Source: Chitinophaga pinensis (lineage in GTDB: Bacteria; Bacteroidota; Bacteroidia; UKL13-3). From it: a stretch of 64,000 bases of DNA. The stretch's first letter is position 1. Every line of letters starts with the position of its first letter. Location of the stretch: positions 1-64,000 of the forward strand of contig CAMAWM010000004.1 of NCBI GenBank assembly GCA_945861965.1. Reading direction: 5' to 3'. Shown here piece by piece: positions 46,943 through 57,530 of the stretch. The translations under genes and the position numbers were made by a program. The notes under the pieces are model-generated. The model saw only the letters and a program-made list of their open reading frames with translations. It searched no databases and was not told the origin of the DNA.

Positions 46943-49489
46943 TTAAAATTGTTGCCCTATGAGAAAATGAAAGTTTCCACCGTTTGCACCAATTCTGAGT
47001 GGAACATCGTCAATTCCCCAACCGTAATCCAAACCAATCATACCAAACATTGGAAGAAAAATGCGAACGCCTAAACCGTATGATCTGTAAACTTTAAAGG
47101 GATTGAAATCTCTGAAATTCGACCAGTCTCCACCGGCTTCAGCAAAAAGTAATGGAAAAACAGTTGCTTGTGGATTTAGTGATACCGGATATCTTAATTC
47201 CATTGTGTAACGGTTATAAACTGTTCCGCCTTTTTGTTGCAATCCTAAATTTGAATTAAAAACCATTGGCGTAAGTGTGTTGTCTTGATATCCACGCAAT
47301 GCTATCAATTCGCGACCATCTAAACTAAAACCTGTAAGTCCAGAACCGCCAAGCCAAAATCGATCGAAGGGAGTAATTCCGGTTGAAGAATTATACGATC
47401 CAATTGCACCAAAATTTACACGTGTCATAAACACCAGGTTTCCCATAATTCTATTAAAAAAACTTGCATCAAATTTCCATTTGTGAAACTCTAACCAACG
47501 TAGATTCACATTGTTCTCTTCGTTAGAACTGTTTGCATTTAACTGAGAAACATCTACTCCAAAAAGCGAATAAGGTGGTGAAAATTGTAGCGATAATGAA
47601 ATGTTAGATCCGCTTCGAGGATATATTATTTGATCGGTTGAGTTTCTGCTAAGTATTACTTTAAAGCTGATATTGTTTGACAGTCCTTTTCCAATTGATG
47701 AAATATACGGTACGCCTAACAAACTATATTGATGATCGTATTGCTGAAAGCTAAGTTGGTATTGAAGTGTAAAATAATCATCCGGAAATTTTAATCTCTT
47801 TCCCAATCCAATTTGCATTCCGGTTGTATATAAACCTGCAAGTCTTGAATCTTCTGAAGTATAGCCATTGCTTTGGCGCGAATGATAAATGGAAAGACTA
47901 AATGAATTTGGTCTTTTACCTCCCAACCAAGGTTCAGAAAAAGAAGCACTATACGATTGAAAAAACGTTCCGCTTGTTTGTGCACGTAACGAAATTCGTT
48001 GTCCATCTCCAGAGGGGATTGGGTTCCAATATTTTGGTGTAAATAACTTGCGTGCCGAAAAATTATTCAAACTTAATCCAAGGGTTCCAACTATCATTCC
48101 TGCGCCCCAACCTCCCGAAAGTTCTATTTGATCATTGGCTCGTTCTTCAACTTTATATTCAATATCAACTGTTCCTGTATTTGGATTTGGAACTGGATTT
48201 ACACCCAATGCCTCAGGATTAAAATACCCAATACTTGCTAATTCGCGCAAGGATCTGGTAATATCGCTTCGGCTAAAAAGCTGTCCAGGTTTTGTTCGTA
48301 ATTCTCGCAGAATTACATGATCGCTAGTTTTGGTATTTCCTTTTACGGTTACTTTGTTTATTCGAGCTTGTTCGCCTTCAAATATTCTAATTTCTAAATC
48401 AATTGAATCATTTTCTACCAATACTTCAACTGGTTCTATTCTGAAAAATAAATACCCGTCATCCATATAAATCGTGCTAATATCAAGTCCGGCTTGGCTC
48501 ATGTTTAGTTTTTCATCCAACTGCGATTGGTCGTAAATTGTGCCTGATTTTATGTTTAAAACTCCCTTTAATTTCTCTTCGCTATATTTTGTATTTCCGA
48601 CAAATTTCAAGTTGCGAAAAAAATATTTTCTTCCTTCAAAAATCGAAATGTGAATTTGTAATGAGTTTAGATTATGCTGCCAAACCGAATCCGATACAAT
48701 TTGTATATCGCGATAGCCAAGACTTAAATATTTATCTATTATTTTTTGCTTGTCATCGTTGTATTCTTCCTCCATAAAACGTGATTTGGCAAAAAGTCTT
48801 CTTTGGCGTTTTGTGTTTTTAAACAATCCTCTAATTTGCTTTTCTGTCAAAGCTGAATTGCCCGAAAAAGTAATATCGTAAATTTTTATTTTTTGCCCTT
48901 GATCAATTGTTAATTTTAGCTTGGCAGTATTCTGCGATGGATTATCAGATTCTTGTTCGATTTTTACACTTGCATTGGGTCTACTTTTATCGGTAAAGAA
49001 TTTTTTTACCTCGCGTTCTGTACTTTTCAAAAGGTTTTCGGTGATAATAATTCCCGAAGTCATGGTCAACTCAGTTCGTAAATCTTCCGCTTTTCCTTTT
49101 CGCAAACCTTTGATTGAAAAAGTAGAAAGTCTCGGTTTTTCGCGCAATTGAATTTCTAACCAAATTTTTTCGTCTTCAATTTTTTGCACTTTAATTTTTA
49201 TATCATCAAACAACTTTTGTTTCCAAAGATTGTTAATTGTTTTGGTTACTTCATCTGAAGGAATTCGAATTTTTTGTCCAGGTTGAATACCTGCCAAAAC
49301 CAACAAAACACTTTTGTCGTAATAGTTAGTGCCGCTTATTTCTACGCCACCAACTATGTAGGTTTTAGGCGAATTGTAATCAACAACAGCATACAATCCA
49401 TTGCTATCTTTTTGAGCAAATGACATGCTGCAGAAAACCATACTTAGCAAAAATAAATTTAAACTTTTTCTACTCATTTTTTTAATCAA
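46943..49489 (-). CDS. bamA: Outer membrane protein assembly factor BamA
   Basis: 848 aa; POTRA repeats (IYDITFSGNSALTEKQIRGLFKNTK, INKVTVKGNTKTSDHVILRELRTKPGQLFSRSDI), C-terminal barrel with ELRYPVSLNPQATVFPLLFAEAG and final LIGQQF. Confidence 0.96.
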   Translation of the reverse strand: MIKKMSRKSLNLFLLSMVFCSMSFAQKDSNGLYAVVDYNSPKTYIVGGVEISGTNYYDKSVLLVLAGIQPGQKIRIPSDEVTKTINNLWKQKLFDDIKIKVQKIEDEKIWLEIQLREKPRLSTFSIKGLRKGKAEDLRTELTMTSGIIITENLLKSTEREVKKFFTDKSRPNASVKIEQESDNPSQNTAKLKLTIDQGQKIKIYDITFSGNSALTEKQIRGLFKNTKRQRRLFAKSRFMEEEYNDDKQKIIDKYLSLGYRDIQIVSDSVWQHNLNSLQIHISIFEGRKYFFRNLKFVGNTKYSEEKLKGVLNIKSGTIYDQSQLDEKLNMSQAGLDISTIYMDDGYLFFRIEPVEVLVENDSIDLEIRIFEGEQARINKVTVKGNTKTSDHVILRELRTKPGQLFSRSDITRSLRELASIGYFNPEALGVNPVPNPNTGTVDIEYKVEERANDQIELSGGWGAGMIVGTLGLSLNNFSARKLFTPKYWNPIPSGDGQRISLRAQTSGTFFQSYSASFSEPWLGGKRPNSFSLSIYHSRQSNGYTSEDSRLAGLYTTGMQIGLGKRLKFPDDYFTLQYQLSFQQYDHQYSLLGVPYISSIGKGLSNNISFKVILSRNSTDQIIYPRSGSNISLSLQFSPPYSLFGVDVSQLNANSSNEENNVNLRWLEFHKWKFDASFFNRIMGNLVFMTRVNFGAIGSYNSSTGITPFDRFWLGGSGLTGFSLDGRELIALRGYQDNTLTPMVFNSNLGLQQKGGTVYNRYTMELRYPVSLNPQATVFPLLFAEAGGDWSNFRDFNPFKVYRSYGLGVRIFLPMFGMIGLDYGWGIDDVPLRIGANGGNFHFLIGQQF

Positions 49490-50229
49490 CTACTTAATTG
49501 CTCAGAGGTTTTTCCAAATCTTCTTTCGCGGTTTTGATAATCTACAATGGCTTTGTACAATTCTTCTTTTGTAAAATCAGGCCAAAGTTTTTCGGTAAAA
49601 TACAATTCACTATACGCAAGTTCCCACAACAAAAAATTACTGATACGTTGCTCACCGCTAGTTCGTATCATCAATTCGGGATGAGGAATTCCGGCAGTTG
49701 ATAGATTTTCATCAACTGTTTTGTCCGATATTTTTTCAATATCAAGCAAATTATTTTTTACTTTTTCCGATATTTTTTTAACGGCTTTTAGTATATCCCA
49801 TTTTGCACTGTAACTTAAAGCCAAAACTAATGTCATTCGGTCGTTATTTTTGGTTGCTTCTATTGCTTCCATTAATTCTTTTTGACATTTTGGAGGCAAA
49901 TCATCCATATTTCCAATTGCAATCAAACGAATATTGTTTTTTTGTAGTGTGGCAGTTTCTTTTTTAATAGTTGATACCAAAAGCTCCATCAAGGCTCTTA
50001 CTTCTAATTGAGGCCTGTTCCAGTTTTCGGTGCTAAAGGCATAAAGAGTTAGGTATTTAACGCCCAACTCCGCACACGCTTCGGTTGTTTGTTGTACGGC
50101 AGTAACACCATTTTGGTGTCCAAAAACACGCAACTTGCCCAAGCCTTTTGCCCAGCGGCCATTTCCGTCCATAATTATGGCTATATGTTGCGGAAGTCGC
50201 TTAGTATCTATTTTATTTTTAAATGACAT
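49486..50229 (-). CDS. uppS: Isoprenyl (undecaprenyl diphosphate) transferase
   Basis: HIAIIMDGNGRWAKGLGKLRVFGHQNGVTAVQQTTEACAELGVKYLTLYAFSTENWNRP; ATGA overlap with bamA. Confidence 0.96.
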   Translation of the reverse strand: MSFKNKIDTKRLPQHIAIIMDGNGRWAKGLGKLRVFGHQNGVTAVQQTTEACAELGVKYLTLYAFSTENWNRPQLEVRALMELLVSTIKKETATLQKNNIRLIAIGNMDDLPPKCQKELMEAIEATKNNDRMTLVLALSYSAKWDILKAVKKISEKVKNNLLDIEKISDKTVDENLSTAGIPHPELMIRTSGEQRISNFLLWELAYSELYFTEKLWPDFTKEELYKAIVDYQNRERRFGKTSEQLSS

Positions 50230-50301
50230 ATACTAAGCTGCGAAAATATAAATTTTAGAATGAAATTTTTTTGAAATTTTTCAAGGCTAAACAGACTCGT
50301 T

Positions 50302-50928
50302 TTATCCAATAATCAATTTAGAAACTAATGGAAATAATAACACCATTGCAACTACGATAAACACAATTCCTATTCCGTGGTTGAGAACAGTTAGAAATTT
50401 ATCAGAAAGAAACTTTTTGATTTTTGTGGCTGAATAACATAGAAAAAATTGATTGAAAAACATAGCTACAATTAGTGCTGAAAAATACAAAAGTAATTCG
50501 TCAAAACTTTCAAGTACCGTTTCTTGATACGCTGTAATTCCAAGCCAAGTAAGTAATATTAGTGGATTGATAAGGTTTAGTACAATTCCTTTCAGAACAT
50601 AAAAAATATTTTTGGTTTCGTTGCTATAAATTTTTGCGGCTTCACGTTTGTGTTTTCTATACGTGTAAATTCCCATTATGATGAGAGAAACAGCTCCGAT
50701 AATTCTAATTTCACTATCAAAATTTTTCAATTCGTTTTCAACGAAACTGCTTGCAAAAAGACAAAGTCCAATATAAACCAAATCGCTAAGCAATGCGCCC
50801 AATGCTATGTACAGCGCTTTTTTATAGCCACGATTTATACTGGTTTCAATCAGCGCAAAAAAACCTGCTCCGAAAGAAAGTGTAAGAATTATGCCTGTAA
50901 AAATCCCTTTTAATAAAATCCCAATCAA
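50302..50928 (-). CDS. LysE family transporter
   Basis: 208 aa multi-pass; LSFGAGFFALIETSINRGYKKALYIALGALLSDLVYIGLCLF; LNLINPLILLTWLG. Confidence 0.85.
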   Translation of the reverse strand: MIGILLKGIFTGIILTLSFGAGFFALIETSINRGYKKALYIALGALLSDLVYIGLCLFASSFVENELKNFDSEIRIIGAVSLIIMGIYTYRKHKREAAKIYSNETKNIFYVLKGIVLNLINPLILLTWLGITAYQETVLESFDELLLYFSALIVAMFFNQFFLCYSATKIKKFLSDKFLTVLNHGIGIVFIVVAMVLLFPLVSKLIIG

Positions 50929-51108
50929 CTGAAGTAAAATTTAATTTGCCGAAAATACTTTTAAAATCTTCTTCTAAAAAGTTTTTATATAATTTTATTT
51001 AGTAATTACTTTCTACTTTTTGTAAAGTTTGCATTGATCAATGATAAAATGATTCAAAATTATACCAATAAAATAAAACTCGAATTTGTTTTCTTTGTAA
51101 AAAAGTAA

Positions 51109-52593
51109 ATGTTGCGGTTTATGTTTTCAAATAAAACAATTTTATTAATCATTTGTTTTGTGTTAATCAAATTTAACGCAAATGCTCAAACGGTAGAATG
51201 GGGAAATCCGCAACGACAAAAAGGAAAAACAAACTATTCTCAAATACTTGGCGAAAACTCTTCGGGAATTTTTTTGATACGATGCAGAGACAATGATTTT
51301 CAAAAAAATGTGCTGATTGAAAAATACAAAAGCAATCTAACGCTTGAAAGCGCTAAAGAAATGCCACTAACAATTCCTGGAACTATCGAAAAAGTTTTGC
51401 TTATTGGCGATCGTGTGTTTGTTTTTTTATCTGCCAAAAATGTAAGCAGCGATAAAATTGATGTGTTGGTTCAAAAACTTGATATGAATTTAAATATTGA
51501 TGGCGGATTGACAACTATTGCAAGTATCAATGAAAATCAAATTGGATATCGCAGTAATTTTTACATTAAAAACTCGAGCGACAAAAGTAAAATTGGCTTA
51601 ATGTTTTTGACAACATCGCCCGAAAAAAATCGATCCGCTTTAAATATGTTTACATACAACATCGAGCTTCAACAGATTTATGGAAAACGTTTTGAATTGA
51701 ACTACGATGACCGAGATGTATTTATTACCAATTACGATTTGGACAATTCAGGCAATAGTTTTTTACTCTTAGATTATCCAAAAGATTTAAAACGAAGAAA
51801 AGATTTTGATCCGCGCGTGTTTTTCTTGAATGCTTACTTTCATCAAAGCGATAAAATGTTGGAATACGAATTGGGATCTGGAGAAAAATCAATAGAAGAG
51901 CTTGGCATGTGCATCAATAATTTTAATAAAGAAGTAAATGTAGTTGGATTTTTTTCGAATGAAAATAACGGAAAAATTGCTGGGTATTTTAATCTAAATA
52001 TTGATATATCAAGCACAGAAATTAGAAACAAAGTGTATGATACAATTCCAATAAATATTTTTAGCAAGCAAAGTTTTATTCGAAATGGCGGCAACGATTT
52101 AACCGATATGTTTATTAGAAAATTAGCACCACGAAGCGATGGCGGGTGCATGATGGTTGCCGAAAAATATTTTCAAACACGGCAGTCGTACACTTATTAT
52201 GTAAATGGATTTGCACAAACCAACAGTCGAATAGTTTTTAATTACAACGATGTGATGTTGTTGTCGTTTAATAAAAATGGAAGCATCCAATTTTGTAACA
52301 TTATTCCAAAAGAACAACAATCTGTTAGCGATGGCGGTTATTATTCATCCATTGCGCCCGTAATTACCAACGACAATATTTATACATTATTTAATGGCGA
52401 TGTAAATCAGGAAGGCGATATTATGCTCAATATGTCAAACTATGCTGGCAAATCAGAAAATAAAGTTTTAGTAAAAGCGGTAAATCAAAGTTCATTGCTG
52501 ATACCAAGAGAAACAAAACAAACTTCGGCAAATTCAATTATAGCTTGTACTATTCGCGAGAAGCGATTTACTTTGATGCGTGTAACTTTTTAA
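51109..52593 (+). CDS. Uncharacterised secreted protein
   Basis: 494 aa; signal peptide-like N-terminus (TILLIICFVLIKFNANAQTVEW); no recognised domain. Confidence 0.7.
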   Translation: MLRFMFSNKTILLIICFVLIKFNANAQTVEWGNPQRQKGKTNYSQILGENSSGIFLIRCRDNDFQKNVLIEKYKSNLTLESAKEMPLTIPGTIEKVLLIGDRVFVFLSAKNVSSDKIDVLVQKLDMNLNIDGGLTTIASINENQIGYRSNFYIKNSSDKSKIGLMFLTTSPEKNRSALNMFTYNIELQQIYGKRFELNYDDRDVFITNYDLDNSGNSFLLLDYPKDLKRRKDFDPRVFFLNAYFHQSDKMLEYELGSGEKSIEELGMCINNFNKEVNVVGFFSNENNGKIAGYFNLNIDISSTEIRNKVYDTIPINIFSKQSFIRNGGNDLTDMFIRKLAPRSDGGCMMVAEKYFQTRQSYTYYVNGFAQTNSRIVFNYNDVMLLSFNKNGSIQFCNIIPKEQQSVSDGGYYSSIAPVITNDNIYTLFNGDVNQEGDIMLNMSNYAGKSENKVLVKAVNQSSLLIPRETKQTSANSIIACTIREKRFTLMRVTF

Positions 52594-52605
52594 AAAATAT
52601 ACTCC

Positions 52606-53601
52606 TTGTTATCGCTTTTTAGACAGAACAATATTTTTGCAGCAGCAGCACTTTTTCTATTTACAATAGTAATTAGGGTGTCGCCATTTTTTTCTCCAAT
52701 ACATGTAGATTTAAATATCAATGCTCCGCTTGCTCAATTTATTTTTAATCGAGTTCAAAATTTCGACAGCTATTATTTTTTCAGCATAATTGCAGCAAGC
52801 CTATTGGTTTTTATTCAAGCTTGGCTGATAAATTATATAACTTCTGAACACGGAATTTTATATAATGATTCGTTTTTACCAGGATTGATTTTTGTAACGC
52901 TGAATAGTTTATATCCCGATCAAATGCTGCTAACTCCGCAACTGTTGGCTAATACTTTTATCATTCTACTTTTCCAACGTTTGTGCAGATTGTACGAATC
53001 AGAAAAACCACTTTACATTGTTTTAGATTCGGGCTTGTACTTGGGCTTGGCGTCTATGTTTAATTACGATTTGTTGGTGTATTTACCTTTTATTTTGATT
53101 AGTGTTATTGTGATGACATCATTTAATCTTCGATATCTTGCAGTTGCAGTTTTAGGAATATTAATTCCTATTTATTTTACCGCCATTATTTTTTTTCTAA
53201 GAGATAACTTCAATGAATTGCTTTTGATGTTGGAAAAAAGTTTCAATCGTCAATACGTTCCAAATTTAAAAATAAATTTTTCGCAAGTATTTCCTTGGTT
53301 AATTTTAGCACCAATTGTGTTGTTCTCGACAATAAATATGCAATTAAAATATTTTAAAAATCGTGTTAAAACAAGAAGAATATTACTTGATATTGGGTTG
53401 ATGTTTTTGTTTTCGTTGTTAGTCGTAAGCATCGAAGACCGCAATTTTATTTTTGCTGTAACCTATTTAAGCGCGCCTTTATCTATTGTTGTGGCTTATT
53501 ATTTTCTAAGTCCAAAACATCTAATACTTAAAGAAATATTTTATTTGCTTTTAGTAGCTTCGGCTTTCTATTATCAATATTTCGCACCTTTGTTTTCATA
53601 A
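52606..53601 (+). CDS. Multi-pass membrane protein, DUF6427-like
   Basis: 331 aa; MLSLFRQNNIFAAAALFLFTIVIRVSPFFSP..., many hydrophobic helices; probable TTG start. Confidence 0.7.
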   Translation: MLSLFRQNNIFAAAALFLFTIVIRVSPFFSPIHVDLNINAPLAQFIFNRVQNFDSYYFFSIIAASLLVFIQAWLINYITSEHGILYNDSFLPGLIFVTLNSLYPDQMLLTPQLLANTFIILLFQRLCRLYESEKPLYIVLDSGLYLGLASMFNYDLLVYLPFILISVIVMTSFNLRYLAVAVLGILIPIYFTAIIFFLRDNFNELLLMLEKSFNRQYVPNLKINFSQVFPWLILAPIVLFSTINMQLKYFKNRVKTRRILLDIGLMFLFSLLVVSIEDRNFIFAVTYLSAPLSIVVAYYFLSPKHLILKEIFYLLLVASAFYYQYFAPLFS

Positions 53602-53617
53602 GTTTTTTTTGAACAAA

Positions 53618-54832
53618 TTAGTTTCCAATTGCTGCTATTCCTGGCAATTCTTTTCCTTCAAAAAACTCGAGCAAAGCTCCTCCTCCAGTGCTTACATAAC
53701 TCACTTTGTTTTCAAAACCAAATTTTGCAATAGCTGCGGCACTATCTCCTCCGCCAATTAAGCTAAATGCACCTAATTCGGTTGCATCGGCAATTGCTTG
53801 CGCTACGGCTTTGGTTCCTGACTGAAAACTCTCCATTTCAAAAACTCCCATTGGACCGTTCCACAAAATAGTTTTCGATTCCATAATTGTTTTGCAATAT
53901 TCTTTTTCGGCTTCTGGACCTATGTCTAAACCCATCCATCCCTTTTCAATATTTTTATTATCGCAGATTTTTTTGTTTGCATCGTTATCAAATTTATCTG
54001 CAACAACACTATCAATTGGCAACAAAAGTTTTACGTTTTTAGTTTCTGCTTTTTTCAAAAGTTCTAAGCATAATTCCAATCTATCTTCTTCACAAAGCGA
54101 TGATCCAATTTCAAAGCCTTGAGCTTTTAAAAAAGTATACGCCATTCCACCGCCAATAATTATTGTATCAACTGTGTTTATCAAATTTTCAATAATTAAT
54201 AATTTATCAGAAACTTTTGCGCCACCAGTAATTGCGGTAAAAGGGCGAGCTGCATTTTTCATTACTTTTTGAGCATTCGCAATTTCTCTTTCCATTACAT
54301 ATCCAAAACATTTTGCAACCGGAAAAAACTGAGCAACAACTGCCGTACTTGCATGAGCCCTGTGCGCTGTTCCAAAAGCATCGTTTACATATATATCGCC
54401 ATGTTGCGATAGTTTTTGTGCAAATGCTACTTCGCCTTTTACTTCTTCCTTATAAAAGCGTAAATTTTCTAGCAACAATACTTCGCCACTTTTTAATGTT
54501 GATGACATTTCAATTGCTTGATCGTTGATACAATCGTTTGCGAATTTTACATCCATTCCAAGCAAACCCGATAAAGTATTCAATGTACTTTTTAAAGTAA
54601 ATTTTTCAATGTCAATCGTTCCATCTTCATTTAATTTTTTCAATGGCCTACCTAAATGTGACATCAAAACACATGAACCGCCATCACTCAATATTTTTTT
54701 TATTGTAGGAATTGCCGCTCTTATTCTGGCATCGTCTGTTACTTGCAACGTTTTTTTATCAAGCGGCACATTAAAATCCACTCTTATTAATGCCCTTTTT
54801 CCTAAGAAATTTATAGTATCTAGCGTTTTCAT
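53618..54832 (-). CDS. pgk: Phosphoglycerate kinase
   Basis: KRALIRVDFNVPLDK, SCVLMSHLGRPLKK, NDAFGTAHRAHAST, WNGPMGVFEMESFQSGTKAVAQAIA, SLIGGGDSAAAIAKFG. ORF track starts at 54862; the internal ATG (MKTLDTINF) at 54832 is more likely. Confidence 0.97.
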   Translation of the reverse strand: MKTLDTINFLGKRALIRVDFNVPLDKKTLQVTDDARIRAAIPTIKKILSDGGSCVLMSHLGRPLKKLNEDGTIDIEKFTLKSTLNTLSGLLGMDVKFANDCINDQAIEMSSTLKSGEVLLLENLRFYKEEVKGEVAFAQKLSQHGDIYVNDAFGTAHRAHASTAVVAQFFPVAKCFGYVMEREIANAQKVMKNAARPFTAITGGAKVSDKLLIIENLINTVDTIIIGGGMAYTFLKAQGFEIGSSLCEEDRLELCLELLKKAETKNVKLLLPIDSVVADKFDNDANKKICDNKNIEKGWMGLDIGPEAEKEYCKTIMESKTILWNGPMGVFEMESFQSGTKAVAQAIADATELGAFSLIGGGDSAAAIAKFGFENKVSYVSTGGGALLEFFEGKELPGIAAIGN

Positions 54833-54951
54833 TTGTTTTATTTTAAACTCGTTTTTTGGCAAAAATATGTATTAATAACAAATCAATTTTTGATTTTTGT
54901 TTTTAAAACAAATTTTAAATGTAAAATTGCTTATTAATAAATGTATCACAT

Positions 54952-56181
54952 ATGAGAAGCAAACAAATCATTCTACTATTCTTACTTCTAATTTGTATTT
55001 TTTTAAATGCAAATGCACAACGATACTTAAACAAAATATTCGATAGTGTAACCGTTGAATCGTCTGTTATATATGGAATGAATAAAAATGTTAACGGCAT
55101 TATGGATACTTTGCCAATGGCTATTTATCAGCCCAAAAACGATACAGCAACAAAACGGCCATTGATAATATTGGCACACGGGGGATTTTTTTTAGGTGGT
55201 TCATATCTCGCGTCTGATGTAAGTTATTTATGTAATGAATTTGCACTTCGAGGTTATGTTTGCGTAAGTATCGAATACAGGGTTGGAATTGGATTATCAG
55301 GACATAGCATTCAATACGAATATGCAAATGCTGCATGGCGTGCAACACAAGATTTCAAAGCTGCTGTGCGATTTTTTAGAAAAGATTTAGCAACAAACAA
55401 TCTCTATAAAATTGACGAAAAATTTATTTATGCTGGTGGAGTTTCTGCAGGTGCAATTTCAGCATTGCATTTGGCTTTTTGTGATTTGCCCGAAGAAGTT
55501 GCTACTAACTTAGAAATTGACACCCTTGCAAATGGAGGTATTGAGGGCAATACAGGAAATTCCGGATATGCATCTAAAGTTCGTGGCGTGTTAAGTCTTT
55601 CGGGTGCAATTTCGGATGTTAGGTGGATGAATAACAATAAAAACGTTTCGCTTTTTTTGATGCATGGAAGCAACGATGCTACAGTTCCATACGGCACAAA
55701 TTACTATATTTTATTTGGACAAAAAATAGCTTTGCTTCAAGGTGGATTCAGTACCGATTCTGCAGCAAAAATAAATGGAATGCGAAGTACATTTTATCCT
55801 TTTTATGGAGCTGGACATGTTCCGTTTAGCGCATTAGATAATACCGGCAAAAAATACATGGATACAACCGAAACGCAGATGTGTCTTTTTTTATTTAACG
55901 ATTTAAATCGTTCAACTTTTGCAGTAAATGAATATTCAAATGATTTAAAAGATTTTGTTAAAATTTATCCTATTCCTTCAAGCGAAACTATTTTTATTGA
56001 AATTGGAAAAGGGAAAAAATCAAAAATTAAATTAGTTGATTTTACAGGAAAAGTTGTCCGTTATTTTGAAGCAGAAAGCAATTTTTTAAAAATAGAAAAA
56101 AATGAACTTAGTTCAGGAATTTATTTTTTGAATATTAAGAATGAATACGGTTCGTTTGCTAGTAAAGTTGTGTTTGATTAA
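54952..56181 (+). CDS. Secreted alpha/beta hydrolase (carboxylesterase-like) with T9SS type A sorting domain
   Basis: 409 aa; RPLIILAHGGFFLGGSYLASDV, YAGGVSAGAISALHLAF, LMHGSNDATVPYG; C-terminus VKIYPIPSSETIFIEIG...SSGIYFLNIKNEYGSFASKVVFD. Confidence 0.88.
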   Translation: MRSKQIILLFLLLICIFLNANAQRYLNKIFDSVTVESSVIYGMNKNVNGIMDTLPMAIYQPKNDTATKRPLIILAHGGFFLGGSYLASDVSYLCNEFALRGYVCVSIEYRVGIGLSGHSIQYEYANAAWRATQDFKAAVRFFRKDLATNNLYKIDEKFIYAGGVSAGAISALHLAFCDLPEEVATNLEIDTLANGGIEGNTGNSGYASKVRGVLSLSGAISDVRWMNNNKNVSLFLMHGSNDATVPYGTNYYILFGQKIALLQGGFSTDSAAKINGMRSTFYPFYGAGHVPFSALDNTGKKYMDTTETQMCLFLFNDLNRSTFAVNEYSNDLKDFVKIYPIPSSETIFIEIGKGKKSKIKLVDFTGKVVRYFEAESNFLKIEKNELSSGIYFLNIKNEYGSFASKVVFD

Positions 56182-56186
56182 TAAAA

Positions 56187-57485
56187 TCAAAACACATTCA
56201 ACAAAGCTTCTAAATGCATGCCACGAGAGCCTTTAACAAATATATTTTTATGTTGAATTGGCTTTGATTTTAAATACACCATCAATTCATTTGTTGTATT
56301 AAAACACATAAAATTATTTTTTGTTTTATAGAATTCTTCACCAATCAAAAAAACATTTTCTAATTTCAATTTTTCGCACAATTCAACAATTGCTTGGTGT
56401 TCTTGCTCAGCAAATTTTCCCAATTCAAACATATCGCCAAGTACTATTATTTTATCTTCGAATGACATTGCTGAGAAATTTAGTAGTGACGCTTCCACAC
56501 TGCTTGGATTTGCATTGTAAGCATCCAAATAAATTGTATTGTTTTTTGTTTTTACTATTTGCGAACGATTGTTTTTCGGTTCGTAAGTTTCGATTCCCAA
56601 TTTAATCTCTTCTTCGCTTAAACCAAAAAACAATCCAAATGAAACAGCAGCCATTATGTTATCAAAATTATAATCACCACTAAGCGTACTACTCATTTCT
56701 ACTTGCAAATTGCAAATTGCGAATTTAATTTGAGGCCTTAATTTTCGAGCAAAACCAATATAATCTGCTTTAGTTTCTTGCTCATCAAAATTTGCAGCAT
56801 ATGTTTTTTTGTTTTCCAATCCGGATGCCATATTCATTAACAAATTATCGTGTGCATTAACAAATGCAATGCCTTTATTTTCCGATAAATAATCATACAA
56901 TTCTTTGTTCGATTTTATAACACCTTCAATATCGCCAAAACCTTCGAGATGATCTTTTCCATTGTTTGTTACAATTCCAAAATTGGGTAATGCAATGCTG
57001 CATAAAAATTCATTTTCGCCACAATGGTTTGCTCCCATTTCAATTATTGCCATTTCGTGTTGAGCAGAAATTTGTAAAATAGTTAATGGCAAGCCAATGT
57101 GATTATTCAAATTCCCTGACGTACTTAGCACTTTGTATTTTGCTCTTAATACAGATGTCATCAATTCTTTAGTGGTAGTCTTTCCATTGCTCCCAGCTAT
57201 TGCAATCACTGGTATTTTTAATTGCAATCTATGATGTGCGGCTAATTGTTGCAAAGATTTTAATGTATCATCAACTACTATAAATTGATTGTCTAGTTTA
57301 AAATTTTCATCGTCAATTACAGAGAATTTTGCGCCATTTTTTAAAGCTTCATCAGCAAATTTATTTGCATTGAAATTTTGTCCTTTTAAAGCAAAAAAAA
57401 TAGAGTCAGGTTTTATATTTCGAGTATCCGTACTGATATTGGGATATTGTTTAAATAGTTGGTATAGTTCTTCTGTATTCATCAA
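56187..57485 (-). CDS. murF: UDP-N-acetylmuramoyl-tripeptide--D-alanyl-D-alanine ligase
   Basis: STDTRNIKPDSIFFALKGQNFNANKF, VIAIAGSNGKTTTKELMTSVL, LDAYNANPSSVEASL, VKGSRGMHLEALL. Confidence 0.95.
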   Translation of the reverse strand: MMNTEELYQLFKQYPNISTDTRNIKPDSIFFALKGQNFNANKFADEALKNGAKFSVIDDENFKLDNQFIVVDDTLKSLQQLAAHHRLQLKIPVIAIAGSNGKTTTKELMTSVLRAKYKVLSTSGNLNNHIGLPLTILQISAQHEMAIIEMGANHCGENEFLCSIALPNFGIVTNNGKDHLEGFGDIEGVIKSNKELYDYLSENKGIAFVNAHDNLLMNMASGLENKKTYAANFDEQETKADYIGFARKLRPQIKFAICNLQVEMSSTLSGDYNFDNIMAAVSFGLFFGLSEEEIKLGIETYEPKNNRSQIVKTKNNTIYLDAYNANPSSVEASLLNFSAMSFEDKIIVLGDMFELGKFAEQEHQAIVELCEKLKLENVFLIGEEFYKTKNNFMCFNTTNELMVYLKSKPIQHKNIFVKGSRGMHLEALLNVF

Positions 57486-57530
57486 TTTTGATAAAATATT
57501 AAGTTTCGCTTAAACTTTCTTTGTTTAGAT

